NCBI GenBank assembly: GCA_000955875.1
Contig: JYOE01000014.1
Span: 261,802-325,801 of the forward strand
DNA from: Terrabacter sp. 28
Lineage (GTDB): Bacteria > Actinomycetota > Actinomycetes > Actinomycetales > Dermatophilaceae
Length of the DNA: 64,000 nt
Direction of reading: 5' to 3'
The notes under the pieces are model-generated. The model was not told where the DNA came from, did no database searches, and saw only the letters and a program-made list of their open reading frames with translations. Position numbers and translations under genes: made by a program. Positions 41,964-49,654 of the stretch are shown one piece after another (position 1 is the first letter of the stretch; each line of letters opens with the position of its first letter).

Positions 41964-43232
41964 TCAGCGCAGCGGGTCGAACGGGCTCAGCTGCGCGGGG
42001 GCGGTGCCGGTGACGATCTGCTCGGCGAGCAGGCGACCGGTGACGGGGCCGAGGGTGATGCCCCACATGCCGTGGCCGCCGGCGACGAAGACCTTCGGGT
42101 TGCGCGAGGCGCCGATGAGCGGAAGGCCGTCGATGGTGCAGGGGCGCGAGCCGACCCACTCGTCCTGGCGGTGGTCGAGGTCGGCGCCCTTGAGCAGCGG
42201 GCGCGCCGACTCGACGATGGCCTTGATGCGTCGGCGGTCGAGGGCGGCCTCGGGCTGGCGGAACTCCATCATGCCGGCGACCCGGAGGCGGTCACCGACA
42301 GGCGTGCAGGCGACGCGGGCGGCCGGGAAGTAGACCGGGCCGTTCGGCAGGTCCTCGACCTCGACCGAGAAGGAGTAGCCACGGCCGGCCTGCACGACGC
42401 GCTTGACGCCGAACTCCCGTGCCAGCTTGCCGAGCCAGGCGCCCGTCGCGACGACGACGGCGTCGTAGTGCTCGGCCTGCCCGAAGTCGTTGGTGACGAG
42501 CACGCCGGTGGGGGTGTCGGTGATGCGCGAGACGGCGCTGCCGGTGACGATCTTGCCGCCGCGGGCGGTGACGGAGTCCGCGAGCGCGGCGACGTAGGCG
42601 CCCGGGTTGATGAAGCGCTGGCCGTGCAGCACGATCGCGGCACCGATCTCGTCGGACAGCGCGGGCTCGATGGCGCGGGCGTCGTCACCGGAGAGGACGT
42701 CGAAGGTGATGTCGCCGCCGGAGGCGTGGATGTGCTCGATCTCCTCGAGCAGCGTCTGGCGCTCCTCGGCGTTGCGGTAGGCCGCCGTGAACGACTTGGC
42801 CTCGTAGGTGTCGGCGTCGACGCCACCTGCCTTGAGCAGGTCGAAGCTCTGCAGGGACAGGTCGTTGACCGGCACGAGGGCGCCCATGGCCTTCTTCCAC
42901 GCCTTCATGGTGCTGTGGCGGGTGAAGCCGGTGACGAAGCGGAGGAAGTCGGGGCGGGCGCTCGGCGGCACGTAGACGGGCGAGCTCGGGCTGAGCACGG
43001 CGCGCAGGCCGTACTTGAGCACGGCCGGCTCGGGCAGCGGCGTGGCGATGCCCGGAGTCAGCCAGCCCGCGTTGCCCCACGACGCGCCGGCGGCGACGCC
43101 GTCACGGTCGATGACGGTCACCTCGACGCCACGCTCCTGGAGGAACCAGGCGGTCGCGAGACCGACCATGCCCGCTCCGACGACGGCAACGCGCTCGGGG
43201 ACCGGGGTACCAGCGGTGTTCACGGCAGGCAT
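41964..43232 (-). CDS. dadA: D-amino acid dehydrogenase (DadA-like FAD oxidoreductase)
   Basis: FAD-dependent amine dehydrogenase of 422 aa that oxidises D-amino acids to keto acids and ammonia. The dinucleotide fold [21 protein letters not shown] (start about residue 16) is followed by GASWGNAGWLTPG, VVVATGAWLGKLA and the C-terminal FAD region FVAGGHGMWGITLGPVTG. The start MPAVNTAG with GGAG nine bases upstream was chosen; the frame is open further upstream without support. Divergent from a PucR/CdaR-type regulator, its probable controller. Related substrates (D-Ala or other D-amino acids from peptidoglycan) would fit the cell-wall salvage theme, but this is inference. Confidence 0.88.
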   Translation of the reverse strand: MPAVNTAGTPVPERVAVVGAGMVGLATAWFLQERGVEVTVIDRDGVAAGASWGNAGWLTPGIATPLPEPAVLKYGLRAVLSPSSPVYVPPSARPDFLRFVTGFTRHSTMKAWKKAMGALVPVNDLSLQSFDLLKAGGVDADTYEAKSFTAAYRNAEERQTLLEEIEHIHASGGDITFDVLSGDDARAIEPALSDEIGAAIVLHGQRFINPGAYVAALADSVTARGGKIVTGSAVSRITDTPTGVLVTNDFGQAEHYDAVVVATGAWLGKLAREFGVKRVVQAGRGYSFSVEVEDLPNGPVYFPAARVACTPVGDRLRVAGMMEFRQPEAALDRRRIKAIVESARPLLKGADLDHRQDEWVGSRPCTIDGLPLIGASRNPKVFVAGGHGMWGITLGPVTGRLLAEQIVTGTAPAQLSPFDPLR

Positions 43233-43331
43233 GCGGATCGACTCCTGGGGGTGTGTGGGTGCCTTGCGACCATGGTGGCGTCCCCCAGGACCGACCCCTT
43301 GGTGCTGCAAACACAGAGTTCATCGCGGTCC

Positions 43332-43348
43332 TTGTGCGCGCGACACAA
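43332..43348. promoter_or_regulatory. Inverted repeat TTGTG-CGCGCGA-CACAA upstream of PucR-type regulator
   Basis: Perfect 5-bp arms, 22 bases before the regulator ATG, within the divergent dadA/regulator region. A possible autoregulatory operator. Confidence 0.4.
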
Positions 43349-43369
43349 CTCGGTGGGCCACAATGAGGT

Positions 43370-45052
43370 ATGCCGCCTGCCCAGCGACGCTCCCGCGCCG
43401 GCACCACGCGCACGTCGTCCACGACGCCCGTCGGCCTTCCCATCGCGCAGCTGGTGGGCGCGCTCGGCGGTGGTCTGCTGACCGTCGTCGTCGACGCCGG
43501 GGGGCCTGCCGTCGACGACGTGACGCTCGCCGAGCCGGCGTCGGGGGTCTTCGGCCAGGCGGGCGACCTCCTGCTCGGGGTCGGGGTCGAGCGCCCGGCC
43601 GAGGCGTCCGCACTGCTCGAGGGCGCCGCGTCGGCCGACACCGGCGCCGTGGTGCTCCGCCGGTCTGCCGCCCGCCACACACAGGTCCGCGCGGCCGCGC
43701 GGCGCCACGGCGTCAGCCTCGTGCAGCTGGCCGACCACGCCTCCTGGGCGCACGTCGTGTGGCTGCTTCGCGGCGTGCTCGACCGTGCCGCGAGCGGCCC
43801 GGCTGTCCGGGCCGAGGGGCCGGTGCTCGACGAGCTGTTCGCCCTGGCCGACGCGTGCGCGGCCCTCGTCGATGCCCCCATCACCATCGAGGACACCCAG
43901 TCGCGGGTCCTCGCCTACTCCTCCACCCAGGACGTGGCCGACCCCGCCCGCGTCTCGACGATCGTCGGTCGCCGCGTGCCCGACGAGGTCATCGCCAACC
44001 TGCGTGGTCGTGGCGTCTTCCGCCGGCTGGCGCGCTCCGACGAACCGTTCTTCGTGCCGGCCGGGCGCGGCCTACGGGCCCGCGTCGTCGTGCCGGTGCG
44101 GGCCGGCACCGAGTGGCTCGGCTCGATCTGGGCGGTCGTCGACGACGAGCCGGACGAGCAGGTCATGGGCTCACTGGCGCAGACCGCCTCGGTCGTGGCG
44201 CTCCACCTGCTCCGCATGCGGTCACAGGCCGATCTCGCCCGCCGCGTCTCCGCCGACCGGCTCCGCGCCCTGCTGAGCGGCGACACCCTCGAGGCGGAGA
44301 GCTGGCTCCCCGCCCCGCCGTGGCGCGTCGTGGTGCTGTCCGGGGCGCACCACGACGGCGACGTGGGCACGACGACGCGCCTGCACGCGACTGCCCGCGA
44401 GTCCCGAAGCGGCAGGGCCCGTGACGCGGCCGCACCCCGCGACGCCGAGCGTGAGCTCGACGTGTGGGAGTCGGTGGCGCGGCGCCGGTCGTGGCGCCAG
44501 CCCCTGCTCGCGATCTTCGACGGGGTGGCGCTGGCACTCGTCCGGGACGAGCCCGGCGACACCTCCGCCGGCACGTGGGAGTGGCTGCTCGGCGTCGTCG
44601 AGGAGGTCGCCCGCGTCACGCCGGGCGCCACCGCGAGCGCGGGTGGTCGGGTCTCTCGGGCCGTCGAGCTGGACCGCTCGCGCCGCGAGGCGACCGAGGT
44701 GCAGCGGCTGCGCGACATCGGGCGCGTCACCGGCCCGTCGACAACGGTCGAGGAGGCCTGGGCCGCGGTGACGAACGCCCGCGCCCTGGGCGGCATCTGG
44801 ACCGAGGAGCTGCTCGGCCCCGTCGGCACGATCCGCGACCACGACGAGGCGCACCAGACGGCATACCTCGAGACCGTGGCTGCGTGGCTCGACCACCCCG
44901 GCGACCCGCGCGAGGCCGCGGCCCGGCTGCACGTGCACCCGAACACCCTGCGGTACCGCCTGCAGCGCCTGTCGGACGTGGTCGACCTCGACCTGCACGA
45001 CCCGGAGACGCGGCTCGCGCTGCGGCTCCAGCTGCGCGCCCTCGGCCACTGA
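43370..45052 (+). CDS. PucR/CdaR family transcriptional regulator
   Basis: 560-aa regulator. An N-terminal PucR-like sensory region (about 25-130), a GAF-like middle (DDAPITIEDTQSRVLAYSS region, about 160-290), a GGDEF-like/CdaR linker, and a C-terminal HTH_30 domain, DHPGDPREAAARLHVHPNTLRYRLQRL (cut here: NTLRYRLQRL, about 525-534). Such regulators usually sense small nitrogen compounds or amino acids. ATG at 43370; an ATG at 43363 is in another frame. Divergent from dadA by 137 bases, so it probably controls D-amino acid oxidation. Confidence 0.87.
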   Translation: MPPAQRRSRAGTTRTSSTTPVGLPIAQLVGALGGGLLTVVVDAGGPAVDDVTLAEPASGVFGQAGDLLLGVGVERPAEASALLEGAASADTGAVVLRRSAARHTQVRAAARRHGVSLVQLADHASWAHVVWLLRGVLDRAASGPAVRAEGPVLDELFALADACAALVDAPITIEDTQSRVLAYSSTQDVADPARVSTIVGRRVPDEVIANLRGRGVFRRLARSDEPFFVPAGRGLRARVVVPVRAGTEWLGSIWAVVDDEPDEQVMGSLAQTASVVALHLLRMRSQADLARRVSADRLRALLSGDTLEAESWLPAPPWRVVVLSGAHHDGDVGTTTRLHATARESRSGRARDAAAPRDAERELDVWESVARRRSWRQPLLAIFDGVALALVRDEPGDTSAGTWEWLLGVVEEVARVTPGATASAGGRVSRAVELDRSRREATEVQRLRDIGRVTGPSTTVEEAWAAVTNARALGGIWTEELLGPVGTIRDHDEAHQTAYLETVAAWLDHPGDPREAAARLHVHPNTLRYRLQRLSDVVDLDLHDPETRLALRLQLRALGH

Positions 45053-45094
45053 CGCGGGCCCACGCGCAGGCCACGACATCGCTACCGTGGCGCC

Positions 45095-45751
45095 ATGGGC
45101 GAGGCGACGGCGCGGCAGGACGAGCAGACGTGGCTCCCCCACTCGGAGTTCGAGCGCATCTACGGGCCGCTCCGGCCCCTGTCGCCGGCCGAGGCCAAGG
45201 ACGTGCTGGCCGGCCTGGACGTGCCGTGGTGGGTGGCCGGCGGCTGGGCCATCGAGGCCTTCACCGGCGTCGCCCGTCCGCACGAGGACCTCGACCTGTC
45301 CGTCTTCCGGCGCGACCTGCCGGCCGTGCGCGAGTTCCTCGAGCCCCGGTTCCACCTCTGGGCGGCCGGCGGCGAGGGCCTGCTCCACCTCGCCCCGGGC
45401 CGCGCCATGCCCGACAGCTCCGGGCAGGTCTGGGTGCGCGAGCACGCGCTCGCGCCGTGGATCTGCGAGTTCCTGCTCAACCGCGACGTCGAGGGAAGGT
45501 GGCAGTCGAAGCGCGACCCGTCGTTCAGCGCACCGCTCGAGGCGGTGACCTGGGAGCGCGACGGCGTGCGCTACCTCAACCCCGAGCTCGTCCTCAGCCA
45601 CAAGGTCGCGACCGGGCGACCCAAGGACGACGACGACCTGGCCGCAGCGCTGCCGCTGCTCTCCCCCGAGCAGACCGCCTACCTCGCGACCTTCGTCCGC
45701 ACCCACGCCCCCGGGCATCCGTGGCGGAGCGTGCTCGACCGCGCCACCTGA
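45095..45751 (+). CDS. Aminoglycoside nucleotidyltransferase-like protein
   Basis: 218-aa protein of the nucleotidyltransferase superfamily with WWVAGGWAIEAFTG (Gly-Gly motif) followed by PHEDLDLSVFRRD, giving the metal-binding Asp-x-Asp. This layout is shared by ANT(2'')-type and lincosamide adenylyltransferase-like proteins. Actual resistance activity cannot be assumed; many environmental members have unknown targets. It follows the PucR-type gene by 42 bases, possibly as read-through partner, and converges on the VOC gene. Confidence 0.75.
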   Translation: MGEATARQDEQTWLPHSEFERIYGPLRPLSPAEAKDVLAGLDVPWWVAGGWAIEAFTGVARPHEDLDLSVFRRDLPAVREFLEPRFHLWAAGGEGLLHLAPGRAMPDSSGQVWVREHALAPWICEFLLNRDVEGRWQSKRDPSFSAPLEAVTWERDGVRYLNPELVLSHKVATGRPKDDDDLAAALPLLSPEQTAYLATFVRTHAPGHPWRSVLDRAT

Positions 45752-45775
45752 CCCGCCCCAGGCGGCGAGCAGGGC

Positions 45776-46216
45776 TCAGGCCTCGCCGAGGTGCACCGTC
45801 CCGTCGGCGTCCACGCGGAAGTTCGGGTTGTGCACGAAGTCCCACCGGAACCCGTCGGGGTCGGCCACGCAGGCGCTCGACCCACCCCACTCGCGTACGG
45901 CGGGGGCCGTGACGGACGTCGCCCCGGCAGCCAGGGCGGCGGCATACAGCTCCTGGACCTGCTCGGCCCGCTCGACGTTGTGACCGAGCGACATCGGCGG
46001 CGCCGCCGTGCCGTGGGCGACGTCGCCGTACTCGCTCGGCAGCTGCGACACGTCCCACAGCGCGAGCAGCAGCCCCGGCGCGGCCTGGACGAAGCAGATC
46101 TCACCCGGCAGGTGCAGCACCTGACGGAAGCCGAGGCCGTCGACGTAGAAGGCGCGTGATGCCTCGACGTCACGGACCCCGAGCGTGACGGCGGACAGGT
46201 CCGGACGAGTCGTCAT
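45776..46216 (-). CDS. VOC (glyoxalase/bleomycin resistance) family protein
   Basis: 146-aa single VOC protein built of two beta-alpha-beta3 modules (LSAVTLGVRDVEASRAFYVD and LGHNVERAEQVQELYAAALA). ADPDGFRWDFVHNPNF near the end carries a typical metal-ligand Asp/Glu region. Substrate unknown. An upstream GTG would add three residues; the ATG beginning MTTRPDLS was preferred. Confidence 0.82.
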   Translation of the reverse strand: MTTRPDLSAVTLGVRDVEASRAFYVDGLGFRQVLHLPGEICFVQAAPGLLLALWDVSQLPSEYGDVAHGTAAPPMSLGHNVERAEQVQELYAAALAAGATSVTAPAVREWGGSSACVADPDGFRWDFVHNPNFRVDADGTVHLGEA

Positions 46217-46245
46217 GCCCGCCACGATATGAGGTCGAACGAGTC

Positions 46246-46275
46246 AGGGGAGGGACACCGTGGTGTCCCTCCCCT
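46246..46275. terminator. Terminator hairpin downstream of bldC
   Basis: Arms AGGGGAGGGACACC and GGTGTCCCTCCCCT pair perfectly (14 bp nominal, the two innermost pairs probably open as loop), 56 bases after the bldC stop. Confidence 0.8.
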
Positions 46276-46331
46276 GCTTGTGGCGCTGGATGCCCCCAAC
46301 CAGCGTCTGAGTCGGTGCCGGTCAGTGCCGG

Positions 46332-46523
46332 TCAGTGCCCGCCACCCAGAAGGTCGCGTACCTCCGACTCGCGGTACCTCCGGTGCCCACCAAGGGTCCG
46401 GATCGAAGTCAGCTTGCCTGCCTTGGCCCAGCGAGTGACCGTCTTGGGGTCCACTCTGAAGAGTGCCGCAACCTCGGCAGGTGTCAGCAGCTTCTCGGTC
46501 TCGTGTCGATCCTGAGTCGTCAT
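46332..46523 (-). CDS. bldC: BldC-type small MerR-like DNA-binding protein
   Basis: 63-aa protein matching the developmental regulator BldC of Streptomyces: LLTPAEVAALFRVDPKTVTR, WAKAGKLTSIRTLGGHRRYR and a short C-terminus. The single winged HTH binds DNA cooperatively as head-to-tail oligomers. The second of two ATG codons (46523) was chosen because GGGG lies about eight bases upstream; starting at 46529 adds two residues. Neighbourhood to DUF3073 and purM is conserved with Streptomyces. The leader has two hairpins, which could affect expression. Confidence 0.95.
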   Translation of the reverse strand: MTTQDRHETEKLLTPAEVAALFRVDPKTVTRWAKAGKLTSIRTLGGHRRYRESEVRDLLGGGH

Positions 46524-46529
46524 TGTCAT

Positions 46530-46885
46530 ATCCCCACCACCCTGTCGCTAGGTGCAGCGACACGCATCGCCCCAAGCGGGGCTCGGTAAAGCAAGAGTAA
46601 AGTCTGGACTCGCCCAATGGCGGTTAATCACAGAAAAGAGTCAAATCGTCCCCGTTTCGCACCTGGCGGTGTAATGGGGGTTGCGAGCCCGGAGGGCACG
46701 GCCCACGGCGGCTCGCGACGCGACGCCGAGGAGGGGGTCCGGCGGGCGCAGGATTTGCCTCTCTCATGTAGCGTTAGCCCCACGAGAACACACACATTCC
46801 CGGGGCCGCTACGCGGACATCGAAGAACCACCCGGTTCTCCGAGGAGCGATGCCGTCCCGGCACGACGCACGAGGGGGTCACGCC
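46530..46885. promoter_or_regulatory. Long divergent intergenic region between bldC and the DUF3073 gene
   Basis: 356 bases without a gene. On the bldC side a perfect 7-bp hairpin TGTCGCT/AGCGACA (46543-46562) and GCCCC/GGGGC (46569-46582) would lie in the bldC leader, and an AT-richer stretch follows (46588-46650) that likely contains the promoter. On the DUF3073 side a 6-bp hairpin AGAACC/GGTTCT (46824-46839) precedes a GAGGGGG ribosome site. I could not match it to a known riboswitch. Confidence 0.5.
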
Positions 46886-47080
46886 ATGGGGCGCGGCCGA
46901 GCCAAAGCCAAGCAGACCAAGGTCGCACGGCAGCTCAAGTACTACACACCTGACACGGACTTGAGCGCGCTGGAGCGCGAGCTGCACGGGCCGTCGCAAC
47001 GCGACACGTCCAACCAGCCGCGATCCGTCGACGACGACGAGTACGACGAATACGGGAAGTGGGCCTCGGGCGAGCGCTGA
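46886..47080 (+). CDS. DUF3073 family small protein
   Basis: 64-aa basic-then-acidic protein with the family opening MGRGRAKAKQTKVARQLKYY and an acidic Asp/Glu/Tyr tail (DDDEYDEYGKW). Widely conserved in actinobacteria next to purM; function unknown. The start at 46886 is preceded by GAGGGGG about eight bases upstream; an in-frame upstream ATG at 46850 lacks family support. Confidence 0.9.
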   Translation: MGRGRAKAKQTKVARQLKYYTPDTDLSALERELHGPSQRDTSNQPRSVDDDEYDEYGKWASGER

Positions 47081-47157
47081 GCTCACCCTCCTCTTCCGTC
47101 TGCACCTCGTGCGTCGGGTGTTCGCACCCGGCGCGCGGTCGGTGCTGCCCTGACACG

Positions 47158-47194
47158 GCCGAGCCCGCCCACCGATGCGGTGGGCGGGCTCGGT
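47158..47194. terminator. Bidirectional terminator between DUF3073 gene and purM
   Basis: Perfect 16-bp stem beginning CCGAGCCCGCCC with loop ATG, between convergent genes. Confidence 0.85.
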
Positions 47195-47280
47195 CATGCC
47201 ATCCGGCCGATCCTGTGACCAACCGCCGAACGGGGTGACGGCGCGAGCGACGTTGTCGCGCAGCGCTGCCCGGTCGAGCC

Positions 47281-47325
47281 TGTGAGTCGAGGCGGTGAGT
47301 CGAGGCGGTGAGTCGAGGCTGTGAG
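47281..47325. repeat. 13-bp tandem repeat, three copies plus a partial
   Basis: GGTGAGTCGAGGC (first base T in copy one) at 47281-47293, 47294-47306 and 47307-47319, then a partial TGTGAG. It lies 50 bases downstream of the purM stop, in the gap after the terminator. Confidence 0.9.
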
Positions 47326-47373
47326 GATGGGAAGGCGATGGCTCGCTGCGGCCGGCAGGCCTCGCCCGCGACG

Positions 47374-48504
47374 TCAGGCCCTCGGGTGCTGCCCGACCAC
47401 CTGCACGGCGCCGCCGTCGACGCCCTTCGCGCCGCGCACGACCTCCGCGTCCGGGGTGACGAGCCCGTCGGCCTGCGCACGCTCCTCGGTCGCCACCTCG
47501 CCGAGACGCCACGCCCGTATGCCGCGCGCCTCGCTCAGCTCGATCGCACGGTCGGCGTGCGCCTCGGGCAGCACCGCGACGAAGCCGATGCCCTGGTTGA
47601 GGGTGCGCTCGATGTCGGCCTGCGGCACGCGACCGAGGTCCTGGACGGTGCGGAAGACGGCCGGCGGGGTCCACGTGGTGCGGTCGACCCGCGCGAACGT
47701 GCCGTGGGGCAGCACTCGGGCGAGGTTGGCCGCGAGCCCGCCGCCGGTGACGTGGCTCAGGGCGTGCACGTCGACGCCGTCGTCGCCGATGATCTCGAGC
47801 AGCGGCTTGGTGTAGATGCGGGTCGGCTCGAGCAGCTCCTCGCCGAGGGTGCGGCCGAAGTCGTCGACGTGGCGGTCGAGGGCCCACCCGGCGCTCTCGA
47901 CGACCCGGCGCACCAGGCTGTAGCCGTTGCTGTGCAGGCCGCTGCTCGCGAGGGCCACCACGACGTCACCGTCGGCGACGCGCTGCGGACCCAGCACGGC
48001 GGCATACTCGACGACACCCGTGGCGGCGCCGGCGACGTCGTACTCGTCGGGCTCGAGCAGGCCGGGGTGCTCGGCGGTCTCGCCACCGACGAGGGCGACG
48101 CCGGCCTCCTCGCAGGCGCGGGCGATGCCGCCGACGATGGCGGCGATGCGCTCGGGCACGACCTTGCCGGTGGCGATGTAGTCGGTCATGAAGAGCGGCT
48201 CGGCCCCGCAGACGACGATGTCGTCGACGACCATGCCGACGAGATCGAAGCCGATCGTGTCGTGCACGTCGAGGGCCTGGGCGATGGCGACCTTGGTGCC
48301 GACGCCGTCGGTGCTCGTGGCGAGGATCGGGCGGGTCATCCGCGCGATGGCGCTCGCGTCGAACATCCCGGCGAAGCCGCCCAGTCCTCCGACCACCTCG
48401 GGCCGGGTCGCGCGCCGCACCGACGCCTTCATCAGCTCGACCGCCTTGTCACCCGCCTCGACGTCGACTCCGGCCGAGGCATACGTGATGGGGGCGTCGC
48501 TCAC
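47374..48504 (-). CDS. purM: Phosphoribosylformylglycinamidine cyclo-ligase
   Basis: AIR synthetase, 376 aa, fifth step of purine synthesis (FGAM to AIR with ATP). Motifs: ITYASAGVDVEAGDKAV at the N-terminus, STDGVGTKVAIA (about 62), IGFDLVGMVVDDIVVCGAEP, GGETAEHPG, SSGLHSNGYSLVR and LSHVTGGGLAANLARVLP. The C-terminus is about 20 residues longer than E. coli PurM. In related actinobacteria purF is the adjacent upstream gene; here an AbiEi/DUF559 gene on the opposite strand lies between them, so purM probably has its own promoter. Confidence 0.96.
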   Translation of the reverse strand: MSDAPITYASAGVDVEAGDKAVELMKASVRRATRPEVVGGLGGFAGMFDASAIARMTRPILATSTDGVGTKVAIAQALDVHDTIGFDLVGMVVDDIVVCGAEPLFMTDYIATGKVVPERIAAIVGGIARACEEAGVALVGGETAEHPGLLEPDEYDVAGAATGVVEYAAVLGPQRVADGDVVVALASSGLHSNGYSLVRRVVESAGWALDRHVDDFGRTLGEELLEPTRIYTKPLLEIIGDDGVDVHALSHVTGGGLAANLARVLPHGTFARVDRTTWTPPAVFRTVQDLGRVPQADIERTLNQGIGFVAVLPEAHADRAIELSEARGIRAWRLGEVATEERAQADGLVTPDAEVVRGAKGVDGGAVQVVGQHPRA

Positions 48505-48559
48505 GCACCCACCCTACCGGCCGCCGGGCCAGACCCCCTGACGCCCGTCCCTCCCCCGG

Positions 48560-48604
48560 TTCGATGTATTCGCCGGTCGCCGGTGATCGCGGGATACATC
48601 GACC
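48560..48604. repeat. 45-bp palindromic element, left copy
   Basis: Outer arms TCGATGTAT and ATACATCGA pair perfectly, with an imperfect inner stem. It matches the element at 49587-49631 at 35 of 45 positions in the same orientation. Lies upstream of the AbiEi/DUF559 gene. Confidence 0.85.
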
Positions 48605-48674
48605 CGGGGGCGGTTTTCCACAGGCGGCGTCGACGCCGGTGCGGCGGAAGGGTCGGGCGACCCATGATCGGGCC

Positions 48675-49613
48675 ATGGACCAAGACCGTCTCGCTCGTGC
48701 ACGCGCCCTCGCCGCGGACCAAGGCGGTGTCGTGTCCCGGAGCCAGCTCGCGGCTGCGGGCATCACCGAGATCCACGTGCGGCGCGCCATCGAGTCCGGG
48801 CGTTGGGCGCGGCACGGAGGTCAGACCATTGCAGTGCACACGGCGCCCCTCGGGGTCGCCGCCAGCCGCTGGAGGGCGGTGTGGGAGGTGGGCGCATCCA
48901 TCGCGGCGCTCGACGGGGTCAGCGCGTTGCAGGCGGCTGGGCTCACCGGCTTCGCCGACGGAAGGGTGCACGTCTCCGCGAAGCACAACCACAACACGAC
49001 GCAGGTCTCAGGCGTCGTCGTGCACAAGATCATCCGCCGGGTGCCCGGCGAGGTGCTCGACTCCGGCCCACCCCGCGTCCGCCCCGCCGTGGCCGCGATC
49101 AGGGCTGCGCACTGGGCCGCCTCCGACAGACAGGCGGCGCTCGTGCTGCTCATGACGGCACAACAGAGGCTGACGAGTCCCGGGCTGCTGGCTGCTGCGC
49201 AGCGCTCAGTACGCGGTCGGACGCGTCGCGCCTTCGTCCGTGCGGTCGTGCGCGACATCGCTTGCGGTGTCGAGTCGCTGGGTGAGCTCGACTTCGCGGC
49301 TCGGTGCAGAGAGCGCGGCCTTCCAGAACCGAGTCGGCAGGTCGTGCGCCACGGGGGTCGGGGCCGGATCTACCTCGACGTCCGCTGGGACTGCTGCGGG
49401 CTCGTCGTCGAGATCGACGGGGCGCAGCACCGCGAGGGCCTGAACGTGATGCTCGACAACCTGCGCCAGAACGACCTGGTTCTCACCGGAGACCGGGTGC
49501 TGAGGATCGACGTCATCGGTCTGCGGCTCGAGCCCGATCGCTTTCTCGACCAGGTCGCGGCGGGTCACCGTCACCTCGACGCCCGATTCGATGTACTACG
49601 CGGTCACGGGTGA
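48675..49613 (+). CDS. AbiEi-antitoxin-like / DUF559 nuclease-fold protein
   Basis: 312-aa protein with an N-terminal AbiEi-type winged helix (GGVVSRSQLAAAGITEIHVR and a second helix ending RWARHGGQTIAVHT, about 17-55), a middle helical part, and a C-terminal DUF559/Vsr-like restriction-fold region (VVEIDGAQHREG, about 257-268, plus LRQNDLVLTGDRVLRID). Such genes are common and often variable in actinobacterial genomes; toxin-antitoxin or defence roles have been proposed but no partner toxin is next to it. The last nine codons lie inside a 45-bp palindromic element, with a related copy upstream, which suggests a mobile cassette inserted between purM and purF. Confidence 0.8.
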   Translation: MDQDRLARARALAADQGGVVSRSQLAAAGITEIHVRRAIESGRWARHGGQTIAVHTAPLGVAASRWRAVWEVGASIAALDGVSALQAAGLTGFADGRVHVSAKHNHNTTQVSGVVVHKIIRRVPGEVLDSGPPRVRPAVAAIRAAHWAASDRQAALVLLMTAQQRLTSPGLLAAAQRSVRGRTRRAFVRAVVRDIACGVESLGELDFAARCRERGLPEPSRQVVRHGGRGRIYLDVRWDCCGLVVEIDGAQHREGLNVMLDNLRQNDLVLTGDRVLRIDVIGLRLEPDRFLDQVAAGHRHLDARFDVLRGHG

Positions 49614-49631
49614 CCGCCGAATACATCGAAC
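49587..49631. repeat. 45-bp palindromic element, right copy (encodes the C-terminus of the DUF559 gene)
   Basis: Arms TTCGATGTA and TACATCGAA plus an inner perfect stem GCGGTCAC/GTGACCGC. The stop codon of the AbiEi/DUF559 gene (49611-49613) is inside it. The hairpin may also end transcription. Confidence 0.85.
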
Positions 49632-49654
49632 GGGGAAGTAGCGTCTCGCGGGGG

